Of a stretch of 7,032 nucleotides of DNA, positions 6,283 through 7,032 are shown in pieces. Positions within the stretch are counted from its first letter, which is position 1. Each line of letters opens with the position of its first letter. Made by a program: the position numbers and the translations under genes. The notes below the pieces were generated by a model, which saw only the letters and a list, made by a program, of their open reading frames with translations, was not told where the DNA came from and did not search any database. The DNA comes from Clostridia bacterium (GTDB taxonomy: Bacteria > Bacillota > Clostridia > Oscillospirales > Butyricicoccaceae), in the NCBI GenBank assembly GCA_017560175.1, contig JAFYOK010000181.1, positions 1 to 7,032 on the forward strand, given 5' to 3'.

Positions 6283-6981
6283 ATGCATATTACCATTGAC
6301 CATCTTTCTGCCGGTGCAGAACGCGCCAGAGGCGTTACCGTTATCATCGATGTCTTCCGTGCCTATACTGTAGAAAGCTATGCTTTTGCCAGAGGTGTAG
6401 AGCGCATTTACCCCATCGCCAGCTTGGAAGGTGCCTATCAGCTGAAAGAACAGCATCCCGACTGGCTGCTGACTGGCGAACGCAAAGGCATGGCCGGACA
6501 GGGATTTGATTATGGCAATTCCCCCTCTCATATCGAACATGCTGACCTCACCGGAAAAAGTATGATCCACACCACCAGTGCCGGCACACAGGGCATCATT
6601 GCCGCCAAGGATGCTGATGTCATTCTTCTTGGTGCATTGGTCAACGCCCGCGCAACGGCTGCATATATCCGCTCTCTGCAGCCTGAACATGTTTCTCTTG
6701 TCTGCATGGGTTTGGAGAACCTCCGCCCCACGCAGGAAGATACTGCCTGTGCCGAATACATCAAAGCCATTCTGGAAGGCAGAGATGACCAATTTGATAA
6801 AGCTGCAACAGTTGCCATGCTCCGTGAAGGTGACGGTGCCCGCTTCTTCTGGCCCGAAAGCCAGTCCTATTCTCCTGAACGTGATTTCTATCTCTGCTGT
6901 GAGTTTGACAAGTTTGATTTTGCTCTCCGCGTAGAAAAAGATGAAAACGGCCTCGATTATACCACCCTGGTTCGCGCATAA
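6283..6981 (+). CDS. ComB-family protein (2-phosphosulfolactate phosphatase family)
   Basis: A 232-residue cytoplasmic protein with the hallmarks of the ComB family: IDVFRAYT (22-29), TGERKG (64-69), GFDYGNSP (74-81) and HTTSAGTQG (96-104), in the usual order, at the usual family length of about 230-250. In methanogens ComB is a magnesium-dependent phosphatase that converts 2-phosphosulfolactate to sulfolactate during coenzyme M synthesis. Many bacteria carry the family without the rest of that pathway, and no ComA, ComC or sulfolactate genes are visible here, so the substrate in this organism is unknown. It is the second gene after the GH106-like hydrolase, which hints at a link to sugar or sugar-derived acid metabolism, or simply shared transcription. 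Family membership is well supported; the specific reaction is not. Confidence 0.9.
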   Translation: MHITIDHLSAGAERARGVTVIIDVFRAYTVESYAFARGVERIYPIASLEGAYQLKEQHPDWLLTGERKGMAGQGFDYGNSPSHIEHADLTGKSMIHTTSAGTQGIIAAKDADVILLGALVNARATAAYIRSLQPEHVSLVCMGLENLRPTQEDTACAEYIKAILEGRDDQFDKAATVAMLREGDGARFFWPESQSYSPERDFYLCCEFDKFDFALRVEKDENGLDYTTLVRA

Positions 6982-7032
6982 TCATTTCAAAATCAAAAAG
7001 CGCTCCGCATTGAACTGCCCCAGATTGTACGG
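6982..7032. other. Window-edge tail, possible left arm of a long hairpin
   Basis: After the ComB-family stop comes an A-rich stretch with AAAAAGCGCTCCGCA, then CTGCCCC, nine bases, and GG at the edge. In this clade, terminators often begin with A's and a GC-rich arm like this one; the edge GG could start the returning arm opposite CCCC. Alternatively the minus strand is open from the edge to a TGA at 6984-6982 (ending in NAERFLILK), which could be the last residues of a convergent gene. The window ends before either can be decided. Confidence 0.3.

Noticed and set aside
6262..6792. Minus-strand open frame opposite the ComB-family gene
   Set aside because: It is a shadow of a gene with clear ComB motifs, with no initiation signals.
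1..7032. Possible mobile element, prompted by the polymerase/YolD pair common on conjugative elements
   Set aside because: No integrase, transposase, relaxase, attachment repeat or terminal inverted repeat is visible, and the neighbours are metabolic genes.

Overview
The window looks like chromosomal DNA from a low-to-mid GC Gram-positive bacterium of the Clostridia, probably a gut Oscillospiraceae/Ruminococcaceae-type organism. The evidence is strong AGGAG-type ribosome binding sites, sigma-A-like promoters, a Firmicute-type LexA (DinR) operator, and a Y-family polymerase/YolD pair of the kind found in gut Clostridia. The taxonomic call is inference from gene style, not from a marker gene. 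Five genes fill almost all of the window. No tRNA, rRNA, CRISPR array, insertion sequence or integrase is visible.

Layout. Positions 1-34 hold a hairpin terminator for the first gene. At 44-832 on the minus strand is a metal-dependent creatininase-family amidohydrolase with its own extended -10 promoter. At 833-1011 is a divergent control region. Its right half carries a sigma-A promoter and one strong plus one degenerate LexA-like box. These drive a plus-strand SOS-type pair: a Y-family translesion polymerase (about 1012-2565) and an overlapping YolD-like protein (about 2531-2974), closed by a terminator at 2980-3005. A new promoter at 3029-3058 starts a second plus-strand unit: a large cytoplasmic glycoside hydrolase of the GH106-like type (3095-6259), followed 23 bases later by a ComB-family (2-phosphosulfolactate phosphatase family) protein (6283-6981). 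The last 51 bases hold no gene that starts there and may be the left arm of a long hairpin terminator.

How the genes work together. The polymerase and YolD-like protein form a DNA-damage-induced mutagenesis cassette: LexA-type operator, SIDE catalytic motif, clamp-binding QIDLF motif, and translational overlap. The glycoside hydrolase and ComB-like protein look like a separate metabolic operon, possibly intracellular breakdown of a deoxysugar- or rhamnose-type glycoside, with a phosphatase-family protein of unknown substrate. The creatininase-family gene is a monocistronic neighbour whose substrate cannot be read from the sequence. I found no convincing undescribed multi-gene system. The points most worth checking are the double LexA-type control region, the hydrolase/ComB pairing, and the read-through tail of the polymerase into the YolD gene.
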